Part shown: one piece after another, positions 56,410 through 64,000 of the stretch | Layout of the letters: each line of letters begins with the position of its first letter | Numbering within the stretch: position 1 is the stretch's first letter | Source of the DNA: Streptomyces viridiviolaceus | GTDB lineage: Bacteria > Actinomycetota > Actinomycetes > Streptomycetales > Streptomycetaceae | Direction of reading: 5' to 3' | Assembly: GCF_014650995.1 (NCBI RefSeq) | Contig: NZ_BMWA01000012.1 | Span: 203,588-267,587, forward strand | Length of the DNA: 64,000 bases | Notes under the pieces: generated by a model | The model's database searches: none | Told to the model about the DNA's origin: nothing | Seen by the model: the letters and a program-made list of their open reading frames with translations, nothing else | Made by a program: the position numbers and the translations under genes

Positions 56410-57285
56410 TCAGCCCTGCTCGGCGGCCTCCTGCATCATCTCGGCCAGGTCCATGGTGTCCTTCGCCGGCGGGGCGGTGACCTTCACGGGTTCGTTGAAG
56501 CCGAGGAAGGTGATGGTCATGTCGAGCGGGCCCTTGTCGGCGTCGCCCCGCATGCGGATCTGCTTGGGGTGGTCCTCGCCGTCGGCCCACATGTCCATCG
56601 TGAGTTCGTCGACGCCCATCTTCTCGTACTGCTTGAGGCTCTTCTCGCGCTTCTCCCGCGTGGTCCTGTCCTCGTTCTTGAGGGAGTCGCGCAGCTCGTC
56701 GAGGGTGAAGGTGCCCTTGTAGTGAGTGGTCTTCACGCCGTCGACGGTCTCGGTGCCGACCTTCTCCACGTCCTTGGCACCGGTGAGGAAGGTGGACTCG
56801 GTCGCCGGGTTCCTGTCGGCCTGGGAGGTTCCGCCCATCCGGTTCAGCTCCTGGTCGGAGCCCATCGCGGCCAGGTCGAACTTGAGCCAGCTCTTGCCGT
56901 CCATCTCCTTGGCGGCCTCGGCGCCCCCGCCGATGTACATCATCTTGTCGACGAGCCGGATCTCCGCGGACGCGTCGGCGCCCTGGTCGAGCGCCGTCAT
57001 CTTCATGCTCATGGTGATCGTGGGCTCGAACTGCATCTGCGCCTCGGCCTTGATGCGCCCCTCCTCCGGGGTGCGGCCGGATATGCGGTAACGGAGGGAC
57101 GTGATGTCCTCCGCCTTCTCGGCCGCCTTGGCGACGGCCGCCGCCGGCGTCATGTCGGGGGACTCCTCCGCGCCCCCCTGGGAACAGCCCACCGCGCCCG
57201 CGGCGAGGAGCAGTGCGGCCACTCCGGCGCCCGCCGCCCGGCGCCGTGCGGAACCGTGCGCGGGCATGCGTACGGAAGTCTTCAC
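56410..57285 (-). CDS. Secreted lipoprotein, LppX/LprG-like fold (paralogue 1)
   Basis: The 291-residue protein starts at GTG 57283-57285 after GGGGGG. It has a signal with Arg residues, LLLAAGAVGC as the lipobox and a soluble domain. That domain resembles the half-barrel lipoproteins of actinobacteria (LRYRISGRTPEEGRIKAEAQ, STFLTGAKDVEKVGTETVDG, TTHYKGTF, WADGEDHPKQIRMRG). Such proteins carry lipids or stabilise envelope complexes. It is one of two tandem paralogues inserted between rplA and rplJ; S. coelicolor has two lipoprotein genes at this place, as I recall. Confidence 0.85.
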   Translation of the reverse strand: MKTSVRMPAHGSARRRAAGAGVAALLLAAGAVGCSQGGAEESPDMTPAAAVAKAAEKAEDITSLRYRISGRTPEEGRIKAEAQMQFEPTITMSMKMTALDQGADASAEIRLVDKMMYIGGGAEAAKEMDGKSWLKFDLAAMGSDQELNRMGGTSQADRNPATESTFLTGAKDVEKVGTETVDGVKTTHYKGTFTLDELRDSLKNEDRTTREKREKSLKQYEKMGVDELTMDMWADGEDHPKQIRMRGDADKGPLDMTITFLGFNEPVKVTAPPAKDTMDLAEMMQEAAEQG

Positions 57286-57447
57286 GAGTCCCCCCAAGGA
57301 ACATATGGCTGTCACACAGCAAGAACGGCGAGCGTATCCGAGGAGGGCTCCAACGGTCCCGGGATTTCCGTGGCTTGAGAGTTCAGCGGGGTCAGGGAGG
57401 TTATGGAGGTCCGGGAGGTCATGGAGGCCGGGGAGAGTCCATGAGGC

Positions 57448-58257
57448 TCAGGAGCCGTCTCCCTGGGCCTCCAGCAGCTCCTTGAAGTCCGCCGTGTCGC
57501 CGACCGGGGGCCGTTCGGCGGAGACGCGGACGCCGTAATCGCTGTAGTACGCGGTCTGGGTCAGCTCTCCGGTCGCCGTCCGTCCCCGCTCCACCTTCTT
57601 GACCAGGAGGTTCCGGTCGTCGACCCAGATGTCGACGGTCTGGGCGCCGGCGCCGCCCACCGTGCCCGACCAGTGGGTGGTGCGCTGCCCGCGCGTCGTC
57701 TCCTCGCCGACCTTCCGCAGGTCCCCGGAGGTCATCAGCAGCTTCACCGAACGATCGGGGGTGGTGCCCCGCATCTGCTCCGCGAAGCCGGCCCCGGCGC
57801 CGTCGCCGAGTCCCTCCAGATCCGCGTAGACGTACTTGATCCAGTGCCTGCCGCCCACCCGGTCGGCGAACTGGTCGCCCATCCTGGCGTAGTAGGCGTC
57901 GGGCAGGTACCGGGCCTCCATGGCGGTGGTGCCGAGCCGGCGCATGGTCTCGGCGGTCGTGCCGCCCGTGTAGGTGATCGTCAGGGTGCCGGTGAGGCCG
58001 TCGCTCCAGCCGAGAGCTCCGACGGCCTCGATGGACAGTTCGCGGCCCATGACGGTCGTGGATTCCACCCTGGCCGAGCCGGCCCGGGCGGTCGCCCGCT
58101 CCACGTCGCGCAGGGCCCGGGGCGGGGCGGCGGTCGTCGAGTGGTCCTCACGGGGACGGTCGTCGGTCGCATCGGCGCCGGTACAGGCCGTCAGGCACAT
58201 CAGGGCGGCCGTCACCGCGATCCCGAAGGCCGTACGGCACGCCGTCGTGCTCGTCAT
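57448..58257 (-). CDS. Secreted lipoprotein (paralogue 2)
   Basis: The 269-residue protein starts MTSTTACRTAFGIAVTAALM with lipobox LTAC. Its soluble domain shares the layout of the next gene (KVGEETTRGQRTTHWSGTVG, VDIWVDDRNLLVKKVERGRT), so the two probably arose by tandem duplication and then diverged. It has its own 162-bp gap before the downstream paralogue. The substrate is unknown. Confidence 0.83.
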   Translation of the reverse strand: MTSTTACRTAFGIAVTAALMCLTACTGADATDDRPREDHSTTAAPPRALRDVERATARAGSARVESTTVMGRELSIEAVGALGWSDGLTGTLTITYTGGTTAETMRRLGTTAMEARYLPDAYYARMGDQFADRVGGRHWIKYVYADLEGLGDGAGAGFAEQMRGTTPDRSVKLLMTSGDLRKVGEETTRGQRTTHWSGTVGGAGAQTVDIWVDDRNLLVKKVERGRTATGELTQTAYYSDYGVRVSAERPPVGDTADFKELLEAQGDGS

Positions 58258-58328
58258 TCGTCCCACCCCCGTGCGAGTCCCGTGCCCGCACGCTAACCCA
58301 GGTCCCCGGTACGCGTACGGGAAAGGGG

Positions 58329-58362
58329 ACGGGCCCCGCACCTCGAAAGGTGCGGGGCCCGT
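58329..58362 (-). terminator. Terminator of rplK-rplA
   Basis: A 15-bp perfect stem (58329-58343 with 58348-58362) with a CGAA tetraloop lies 24 bp past the rplA stop. Confidence 0.88.
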
Positions 58363-58385
58363 GACAGCCTGGGCGAGCCGGAGGC

Positions 58386-59111
58386 TCAGACCGCGGCCGG
58401 GTCCTCCTCGACGAGGAGGTTGCGGGTGCGGTTCGGGTCGACCGGAATGCCGGGGCCCATCGTGGTGGTGATGGCGGCCTTCTTGATGTAGCGACCCTTG
58501 GCGGCGGACGGCTTCAGACGGAGGATCTCCTCCAGCGCGGCGCCGTAGTTCTCCACCAGCTTGTCGTCCTCGAAGGACGTCTTGCCGATGATGAAGTGCA
58601 GGTTCGAGTGCTTGTCGACGCGGAACTCGATCTTGCCGCCCTTGATCTCGGTCACGGCCTTGGCCACGTCCGGGGTCACGGTGCCGGTCTTCGGGTTCGG
58701 CATCAGACCACGCGGGCCGAGGACGCGGCCGAGGCGGCCGACCTTGCCCATGAGGTCCGGGGTGGCGACGACGGCGTCGAAGTCCAGACGGCCCTTCGAC
58801 ACCTCGTCGATCAGTTCGTCGGCGCCGACGATGTCGGCGCCCGCGGCACGCGCGGCCTCGGCACGGTCGCCGGTCGCGAAGACCAGGACCCGGGCGGTCT
58901 TACCGGTGCCGTGCGGGAGGTTCACGGTGCCACGGACCATCTGGTCGGCCTTGCGCGGGTCGACACCCAGACGGAAGGCGACCTCGACGGTGCCGTCGAA
59001 CTTGGTCGTGGAGGTCTCCTTGGCGAGACGGACGGCCTCGAGCGGGGCGTAGAGCTTGTCCCGGTCGACCTTGGCGTCCGCAGCGCGGAGAGACTTGCTG
59101 CGCTTGCTCAC
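58386..59111 (-). CDS. rplA: 50S ribosomal protein L1
   Basis: L1 forms the stalk near the E site and represses rplKA in E. coli. The 241-residue product has GTVNLPHGTGKTARVLVFAT and VLGPRGLMPNPKTGTVTPD, standard for L1. It lies 77 bp after rplK. Confidence 0.98.
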   Translation of the reverse strand: MSKRSKSLRAADAKVDRDKLYAPLEAVRLAKETSTTKFDGTVEVAFRLGVDPRKADQMVRGTVNLPHGTGKTARVLVFATGDRAEAARAAGADIVGADELIDEVSKGRLDFDAVVATPDLMGKVGRLGRVLGPRGLMPNPKTGTVTPDVAKAVTEIKGGKIEFRVDKHSNLHFIIGKTSFEDDKLVENYGAALEEILRLKPSAAKGRYIKKAAITTTMGPGIPVDPNRTRNLLVEEDPAAV

Positions 59112-59188
59112 TACTGCTCCTGTTGCTTCTTAGGAGTTGTGGTCCGGGCCGAGCAGGCCCCGCCACTTCTGCTGCTGGAAGGTTGGGG

Positions 59189-59623
59189 TCAGCCCTCGAC
59201 CGTGACGCCCATGGAACGGGCGGTGCCGGCGATGATCTTCTCGGCGGCGTCCAGGTCGTTGGCGTTGAGGTCGGGCATCTTGGTCGTGGCGATCTCACGG
59301 ACCTGGTCGCGCGTGATCTTCGCGACCTTGGTCTTGTGCGGCTCGCCGGAGCCCTTCTCAATGCCCGCGGCCTTCAGGATCATCTTGGCGGCCGGCGGCG
59401 TCTTGGTGACGAAGGTGAAGGAGCGGTCCTCGTAGACCGTGATCTCCACCGGGATGACCCAACCGCGCTGCGACTCGGTCGCGGCGTTGTAGGCCTTGCA
59501 GAACTCCATGATGTTCACGCCGTGCTGACCCAGCGCGGGGCCGACCGGCGGGGCCGGGTTGGCGGCACCGGCCTGGATCTGGAGCTTGATGAGCCCCGTG
59601 ACCTTCTTCTTCTTGGGAGGCAT
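59189..59623 (-). CDS. rplK: 50S ribosomal protein L11
   Basis: L11 is part of the GTPase-associated centre, the thiostrepton target, and is needed for RelA activation. The 144-residue product starts MPPKKKKVTGLIKLQIQAGA at ATG 59621-59623. It has the proline-rich PAPPVGPALGQHGVNIMEFC segment; the prolines where thiostrepton resistance arises are kept. A terminator hairpin precedes it, so it likely has its own promoter in 59624-59730. Confidence 0.98.
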   Translation of the reverse strand: MPPKKKKVTGLIKLQIQAGAANPAPPVGPALGQHGVNIMEFCKAYNAATESQRGWVIPVEITVYEDRSFTFVTKTPPAAKMILKAAGIEKGSGEPHKTKVAKITRDQVREIATTKMPDLNANDLDAAEKIIAGTARSMGVTVEG

Positions 59624-59730
59624 AGCTCTCCGGGTCCTTTCGATTCGGGTCCTGCCCGCACCCGGGGGCGACCCGGACACAGGCATACCGCACAACGATA
59701 ACGGGTATAGATGCGCGGCCAAAAACCGAG

Positions 59731-59765
59731 CAGGTCAGACAGGCTCCGCGAGCCCGTCCGACCTG
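59731..59765 (-). terminator. Rho-independent terminator between nusG and rplK
   Basis: Arms CAGGTC...GGCTC and GAGCC...GACCTG pair over about 14 bp with two small mismatches and a short loop. On the minus strand a run of five T follows (59721-59725). This is one of the few hairpins here with a clear T-run. Confidence 0.8.
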
Positions 59766-59792
59766 TTCGGAAGCGTTACGTCCAGAGAAGGA

Positions 59793-60641
59793 CTAGTTCT
59801 TCTGGATCTGGTCGAAGCTGAGCTCGACCGGCGTCTCGCGGCCGAAGATCTCGACGAGGCCCTTGACCTTCTTCGAGTCGGCGTTGATCTCGTTGATCGT
59901 GGCCTGCAGCGTGGCGAACGGGCCGTCGGTGACGGTGACCGAGTCGCCGACCTCGAAGTCCAGCACCTGGACCTCGACCTTGCGCTGCGGAGCCGGCTTG
60001 CCCTCGGCCTCGGCGGCCTCGCGGGCGGCCTTCTCCTCGGCCTCCGGGGCGAGCATCTTGACGATCTCGTCCAGCGTCAGCGGGTACGGGTCGTAGGCGT
60101 TGCCGACGAAGCCGGTGACGCCGGGGGTGTTGCGGACGACGCCCCACGACTCGTTGGTCAGGTCCATGCGGACCAGGACGTAACCCGGCAGCTTGTTCTG
60201 CTTGATCGTCTTGCGGTCGCCGTTCTTGATCTGGACGACCTCTTCCTGCGGCACCTCGGCCTGGAAGATGTAGTCCTCGACGTTCAGCGAGACGGCGCGC
60301 TGCTCCAGGTTGGTCTTCACGCGGTTCTCGTAGCCGGCGTAGGTGTGGATCACGTACCACTCGCCGGGAAGGACGCGCAGCTCCTGACGGAGCTTCTCGA
60401 CCGGGTCGAGCTCGGGCTCGGCCTCGGCCTCCTCGGTCTCCGCGTCCGCGCTCTCGACGTCGGACCCGGCCTCGGCGGCCTCGTCCGCATCCTCGTCGGA
60501 GACGGCGTCGGCAGCCTCGACCTCGGCGAAGGTCTCGGTGTCCTCGCTGTCCGCGCCCTCGACGGTGCCGAGCTCGTCCTCGACGGACTCGACAGCCTCC
60601 CCGCGAGGCTCAACGGCGTCGTTCACGTTCGGGTCAGACAC
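59793..60641 (-). CDS. nusG: Transcription termination/antitermination factor NusG
   Basis: NusG binds RNA polymerase and links it to Rho or S10. The 282-residue protein has a very acidic N-terminal extension of about 100 residues (Glu/Asp/Ala-rich), usual in Streptomyces. The NGN domain (WYVIHTYAGYENRVKTNLEQ, NKLPGYVLVRMDLT) and the C-terminal KOW domain (FEVGDSVTVTDGPFATLQAT) follow. It lies 80 bp after secE. Confidence 0.98.
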   Translation of the reverse strand: MSDPNVNDAVEPRGEAVESVEDELGTVEGADSEDTETFAEVEAADAVSDEDADEAAEAGSDVESADAETEEAEAEPELDPVEKLRQELRVLPGEWYVIHTYAGYENRVKTNLEQRAVSLNVEDYIFQAEVPQEEVVQIKNGDRKTIKQNKLPGYVLVRMDLTNESWGVVRNTPGVTGFVGNAYDPYPLTLDEIVKMLAPEAEEKAAREAAEAEGKPAPQRKVEVQVLDFEVGDSVTVTDGPFATLQATINEINADSKKVKGLVEIFGRETPVELSFDQIQKN

Positions 60642-60679
60642 GGTGGCTGCTTCTTCCTGGATACATAGGGGTGGAACAC

Positions 60680-60714
60680 GCGAAAGGGGCGCCGGATACC
60701 TCGGCGCCCTTCGC
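60680..60714 (-). promoter_or_regulatory. Hairpin between secE and nusG
   Basis: An inverted repeat GGCGCCG...CGGCGCC with AAGG/CCTT extensions occupies most of the short secE-nusG gap. It may be an attenuator or processing site. Confidence 0.5.
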
Positions 60715-60721
60715 TCTCGGC

Positions 60722-61009
60722 TCAGCCAAAGACGTACTTGGCGGCGTTGCTGAGGCCATAGTCGATCAGGGTCACCAGGCCGATCATGATGACCACGAAG
60801 ATGATCACGACGGTGGTGTACGTGGTCAGCTGACTGCGGCTGGGCCAGACGACCTTGCGAAGCTCCGCGACGATCTGACGGTAGAAGAGCGCAAGACGCT
60901 TCAGCGGGCCCTTCTTGGCGCGCTTGCCGCCCTTGCGGGGCTTCTTCTTGGAGTCCGGCGCCTCGTCCTGGGCATCAGGCATGTCGATGGAGCCCACGGC
61001 GTCCGTCAC
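60722..61009 (-). CDS. secE: Protein translocase subunit SecE
   Basis: SecE clamps SecY. The 95-residue protein has a basic/acidic cytoplasmic N-terminus of about 50 residues (SKKKPRKGGKRAKKG), the amphipathic helix (FYRQIVAELRKVVWPSRSQL) and one membrane segment. It sits just downstream of tRNA-Trp, the standard order. Confidence 0.97.
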   Translation of the reverse strand: MTDAVGSIDMPDAQDEAPDSKKKPRKGGKRAKKGPLKRLALFYRQIVAELRKVVWPSRSQLTTYTTVVIIFVVIMIGLVTLIDYGLSNAAKYVFG

Positions 61010-61117
61010 TCGTCCTCACCTGATTCCGGGTCGTGGCCGTGCCGCGCCCGGTCTGAGCCGCACGGCGGTGCATTGCTGTACGTACATGCGCACACATCCT
61101 GGCGAAGGTGTGTGTAG

Positions 61118-61190
61118 CAGGGCCGGAGGGACTTGAACCCCCAACCGCTGGTTTTGGAGACCAGTGCTCTACCAATTGAGCTACGACCCT
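61118..61190 (-). tRNA. tRNA-Trp (CCA anticodon)
   Basis: A complete cloverleaf on the minus strand: acceptor AGGGTCG pairing CGGCCCT (one G-T pair) with discriminator G, a D arm with AGCTCAATTGGTAGAGC, and the anticodon stem CTGGT/ACCAG with loop CTCCAAA (anticodon CCA at 61155-61157). The T arm is GGGGGTTCAAGTCCCTC. The CCA end is not encoded. tRNA-Trp before secE-nusG is the usual arrangement. Confidence 0.96.
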
Positions 61191-61460
61191 TTGTGTGTCC
61201 CCAACGTACCGCATCCGCCCGGATGCTTGGTGTGCACCGGGTGAGGCGCGGGCTGCTGAAGGCCAACGAGGTGAGAGTGTACGTGCTCCTGGGCCGGGCG
61301 TCGAACAGAAAGGGCCCGTGGGGACGTCTTCGGGTGCCGTTGGCCGAAGATCGCCCTGGCCGGGGGGTGCATCCGGACTGTTGTTCAGTGGTTTGCCCGG
61401 ACCTGTTCAGTCTGTGAAACCCGTGTGCCGCAGAAGTTTCCGGTCTGGAACGATGGCCTC

Positions 61461-62687
61461 ATGAGCGCTGCAACCCCTCCCACCGAGCGCCGGGTCTCCG
61501 CCCGAGTCGGCGCGATCTCCGAGTCCGCCACCCTCGCCGTGGACGCCAAGGCCAAGGCCCTCAAGGCCGCCGGGCGTCCGGTGATCGGCTTCGGCGCCGG
61601 TGAGCCCGACTTCCCGACTCCGGACTACATCGTCGAGGCCGCGATCGAGGCCTGCAAGAACCCCAAGTACCACCGCTACACCCCGGCCGGCGGCCTGCCC
61701 GAGCTGAAGGCCGCTATCGCCGCGAAGACGCTGCGCGACTCGAACTACGAGGTCGACCCCTCGCAGATCCTCGTCACCAACGGCGGCAAGCAGGCCATCT
61801 ACGAGGCGTTCGCCGCCATCCTCGACCCGGGCGACGAGGTCATCGTCCCGGCGCCGTACTGGACGACGTACCCGGAGTCGATCCGGCTGGCCGGCGGTGT
61901 GCCGGTCGAGGTCGTCGCCGACGAGACGACCGGTTACCGGGTGAGCGTGGAGCAGCTGGAGGCGGCGCGCACGGAGAAGACGAAGGTCGTGCTCTTCGTC
62001 TCCCCCTCGAACCCGACCGGCGCGGTCTACAGCGAGGCCGAGGCCGAGGCGATCGGGCGCTGGGCCGTCGAGCACGGGCTGTGGGTCCTGACGGACGAGA
62101 TCTACGAGCACCTCGTCTACGGCGACGCGAAGTTCACCTCGCTGCCGGCGATCCTGCCGGAGCTGCGGGACAAGTGCATCGTGGTCAACGGTGTCGCCAA
62201 GACGTACGCCATGACCGGCTGGCGGGTCGGGTGGGTCATCGGCCCGAAGGACGTGGTCAAGGCCGCCACCAACCTGCAGTCGCACGCCACGTCCAACGTC
62301 TCCAACGTGGCCCAGGCGGCGGCGCTGGCGGCCGTCTCCGGTGACCTGGACGCCGTGGCGAAGATGCGGGAGGCCTTCGACCGGCGCCGCAGGACCATCG
62401 TGCGGATGCTCAACGAGATCGACGGCGTGCTGTGCCCGGAGCCGGAGGGCGCCTTCTACGCCTACCCGTCGGTGAAGGCGCTGATCGGCAAGGAGATCCG
62501 GGGCAAGCGGCCGCAGAACTCTGTGGAGCTGGCCGCGCTCATCCTGGAGGAAGCCGAGGTCGCGGTGGTGCCCGGTGAGGCGTTCGGCACGCCCGGGTAC
62601 CTGCGGCTGTCGTACGCGCTCGGGGACGAGGACCTCGTCGAGGGCGTGAGCCGGATCCAGAAGCTGCTGGCGGAGGCGCGGGACTGA
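61461..62687 (+). CDS. aspC: Pyridoxal-phosphate aminotransferase, aspartate aminotransferase type
   Basis: A class I fold-type I aminotransferase of 408 residues, most like bacterial subgroup 1-gamma aspartate aminotransferases that make aspartate and glutamate. It shows PVIGFGAGEPDFPTPDYIVE, YTPAGGLPELKAA, SPSNPTGAVYS, the PLP-binding Lys247 in GVAKTYAMTGWRVGW and the C-terminal PGYLRLSYA motif with its substrate Arg. The start ATG 61461 is chosen over an upstream in-frame extension. It is divergent from tRNA-Trp. Confidence 0.92.
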   Translation: MSAATPPTERRVSARVGAISESATLAVDAKAKALKAAGRPVIGFGAGEPDFPTPDYIVEAAIEACKNPKYHRYTPAGGLPELKAAIAAKTLRDSNYEVDPSQILVTNGGKQAIYEAFAAILDPGDEVIVPAPYWTTYPESIRLAGGVPVEVVADETTGYRVSVEQLEAARTEKTKVVLFVSPSNPTGAVYSEAEAEAIGRWAVEHGLWVLTDEIYEHLVYGDAKFTSLPAILPELRDKCIVVNGVAKTYAMTGWRVGWVIGPKDVVKAATNLQSHATSNVSNVAQAAALAAVSGDLDAVAKMREAFDRRRRTIVRMLNEIDGVLCPEPEGAFYAYPSVKALIGKEIRGKRPQNSVELAALILEEAEVAVVPGEAFGTPGYLRLSYALGDEDLVEGVSRIQKLLAEARD

Positions 62688-62816
62688 TCCGGTTCCGTCC
62701 TGCGGTCGGGGACCACCTCTGGATGCCCAGGGGTGGTCCCCGTTCGTTTGTGCGAGCAAGACCACGTACGGGGAAAGAGGTACCGGGGCGGGCGTGGCGT
62801 GCGGCAGGATCCTGGG

Positions 62817-63857
62817 ATGGAGCGTGTACGTGATGTCTCTGAGCTGCCGAAGGCCCATCTGCACCTGCACTTCACCGGGTCGATGCGGCCCGCCACCCTG
62901 CTGGAACTGGCCGACAAGCACGGCGTGCGGCTGCCCGAGTCCCTGACCGAGGCCCTGACCAGCGGGGAGCCTCCCCGGCTGCGGGCGACGGACGAGCGGG
63001 GCTGGTTCCGCTTCCAGCGGCTGTACGACGCGGCGCGTTCGTGCCTGCAGGAGCCGGAGGACATCCAGCGGCTGGTGCGGGAGGCGGCGGAGGAGGATCT
63101 GCGGGACGGCTCGGGGTGGCTGGAGATCCAGGTGGACCCGACGTCCTACGCGCCTCGGCTGGGCGGGCTGATCCCCGCGCTGGAGATCATCCTGGACGCG
63201 GTGGAGACGACGGTCCGGGACACCGGGCTGGGGATGCGGGTGCTGGTGGCCGCCAACCGGATGAAGCATCCGCTGGACGCGCGCACGCTGGCCCGGCTGG
63301 CGGTGCGGTACGCGGACCGGGGTGTGGTCGGCTTCGGGCTGTCCAACGACGAGCGGCGCGGCATGGCGCGGGACTTCGACCGGGCGTTCGCGATCGCGCG
63401 GGACGGGGGGCTGCTGTCGGCGCCGCACGGGGGTGAGCTGACCGGGCCGGCGTCGGTGCGGGACTGCCTGGACGATCTGGAGGCCGACCGGATCGGGCAC
63501 GGGGTGCGGGCGGCGGAGGATCCGCGGCTTCTGAAGCGGCTCGCGGACCGGCAGGTGACGTGCGAGGTGTGTCCGGCGTCGAACGTGGCGCTGGGCGTGT
63601 ACGAGAAGCCGGAGGACGTGCCGCTGCGGACTCTGTTCGACGCGGGGGTGCCGATGGCGCTGGGCGCGGACGATCCGCTGCTGTTCGGCTCGCGGCTGGC
63701 CGCGCAGTACGACATCGCGCGGCAGCACCATGGCTTCACGGACGCGGAACTGGCGGAGCTGGCCCGGCAGTCCGTGCGGGGGTCGGCGGCGCCGACGGGT
63801 GTGAAGGAGAAGCTGCTGGCGGGGGTGGACGACTGGTTGTCGGGGGCTGATCGGTGA
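62817..63857 (+). CDS. add: Adenosine deaminase family protein
   Basis: The 346-residue metal-dependent amidohydrolase of the ADA family has the N-terminal ligand pair in KAHLHLHFTGSM, PHGGELTGPASV (catalytic Glu region), RIGHGVRAAED and the late metal/catalytic Asp pair in LGADDPLLFG. Two motifs deviate from classic ADA: HLHFTGS in place of HLHLEGA, and GADDP in place of STDDP. The exact substrate (adenosine or a related purine) is therefore not certain. It follows the aminotransferase by 129 bp. Confidence 0.85.
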   Translation: MERVRDVSELPKAHLHLHFTGSMRPATLLELADKHGVRLPESLTEALTSGEPPRLRATDERGWFRFQRLYDAARSCLQEPEDIQRLVREAAEEDLRDGSGWLEIQVDPTSYAPRLGGLIPALEIILDAVETTVRDTGLGMRVLVAANRMKHPLDARTLARLAVRYADRGVVGFGLSNDERRGMARDFDRAFAIARDGGLLSAPHGGELTGPASVRDCLDDLEADRIGHGVRAAEDPRLLKRLADRQVTCEVCPASNVALGVYEKPEDVPLRTLFDAGVPMALGADDPLLFGSRLAAQYDIARQHHGFTDAELAELARQSVRGSAAPTGVKEKLLAGVDDWLSGADR

Positions 63858-63858
63858 T

Positions 63859-64000
63859 GCCTGCGGCGGCCTGTGCGGGTGCGGTGGGGGTGCCTGCGGG
63901 TGCCTGCGGCGCTTGGGCCGGGGTGCCTGCGGCGGCCTGTGCGGGTGCGGTGGGGGTGCCTGCGGGTGCCTGCGGCGCTTGGGCCGGGGTGCCTGCGGCG
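63859..64000. repeat. 66-bp direct tandem repeat (continues past window)
   Basis: Exact copies begin at 63859, 63925 and 63991 (third cut off by the window edge), each starting GCCTGCGGCGGCCTGTGCGG. Within each unit GCCTGCGG is itself repeated three times. It starts directly after the stop codon of the adenosine deaminase gene. No coding role is apparent. Confidence 0.92.

Overview
This 64 kb window is high-GC actinobacterial chromosome, almost certainly Streptomyces. The codon bias is strongly GC3, GTG and TTG starts are common, and many proteins (RpoB of 1161 aa, RpoC of 1299 aa, S8, S14, L24, L29) match the lengths and sequences I know from S. coelicolor. The gene order also follows the S. 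coelicolor SCO4640-4740 region. Most of the core machinery is on the minus strand, so transcription there runs from right to left.

Right to left, the core layout is as follows. tRNA-Trp, secE, nusG, rplK and rplA (58.4-61.2 kb) are followed by two paralogous lipoproteins, then rplJ-rplL and rpoB-rpoC (47.0-56.4 kb). A divergent pair of glycosyltransferases (44.0-46.6 kb) separates these from the str operon rpsL-rpsG-fusA-tuf1 (39.3-43.6 kb). The S10 and spc operons (rpsJ to rplO) occupy 17.1-26.9 kb. secY-adk-map and infA-rpmJ-rpsM-rpsK-rpoA-rplQ-truA lie at 9.0-16.9 kb, and rplM-rpsI, glmM and the start of glmS fill the left end. coaA, a DUF389 protein and a membrane-anchored protein are plus-strand genes at the left. 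An aspartate-type aminotransferase and an adenosine deaminase are plus-strand genes at the right.

Between tuf1 and rpsJ, which are adjacent in many bacteria, lies a 12.4 kb accessory segment (26.9-39.3 kb). It holds NADP-type glutamate dehydrogenase, a membrane acyltransferase, a secreted streptogrisin-C-like protease beside a LysR regulator, and an RsbW-like ATPase near a HTH/DUF397 pair. It also carries several decayed genes: a nonsense-interrupted paralogue, a frameshifted HTH gene and a gene relic. Gene decay is concentrated in this segment.

The most notable observations are these. (1) The last 160 bp of map are present three times in an exact 265-bp tandem period, with an identical-looking 105-bp unknown segment between copies. 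(2) RpoB has Asn at residue 442 (E. coli Ser531), a position tied to rifamycin resistance. (3) A nearly identical 25-nt hairpin occurs in the rpsL and rpsJ leaders, and a second shared 13-nt motif inside complementary arms lies upstream of rplQ and rpsM. (4) A 66-bp tandem repeat runs off the right edge. Clear vegetative-type promoters were found for rpsL, rplM, rpoB and rplJ, and strong hairpin terminators mark most transcription-unit ends.
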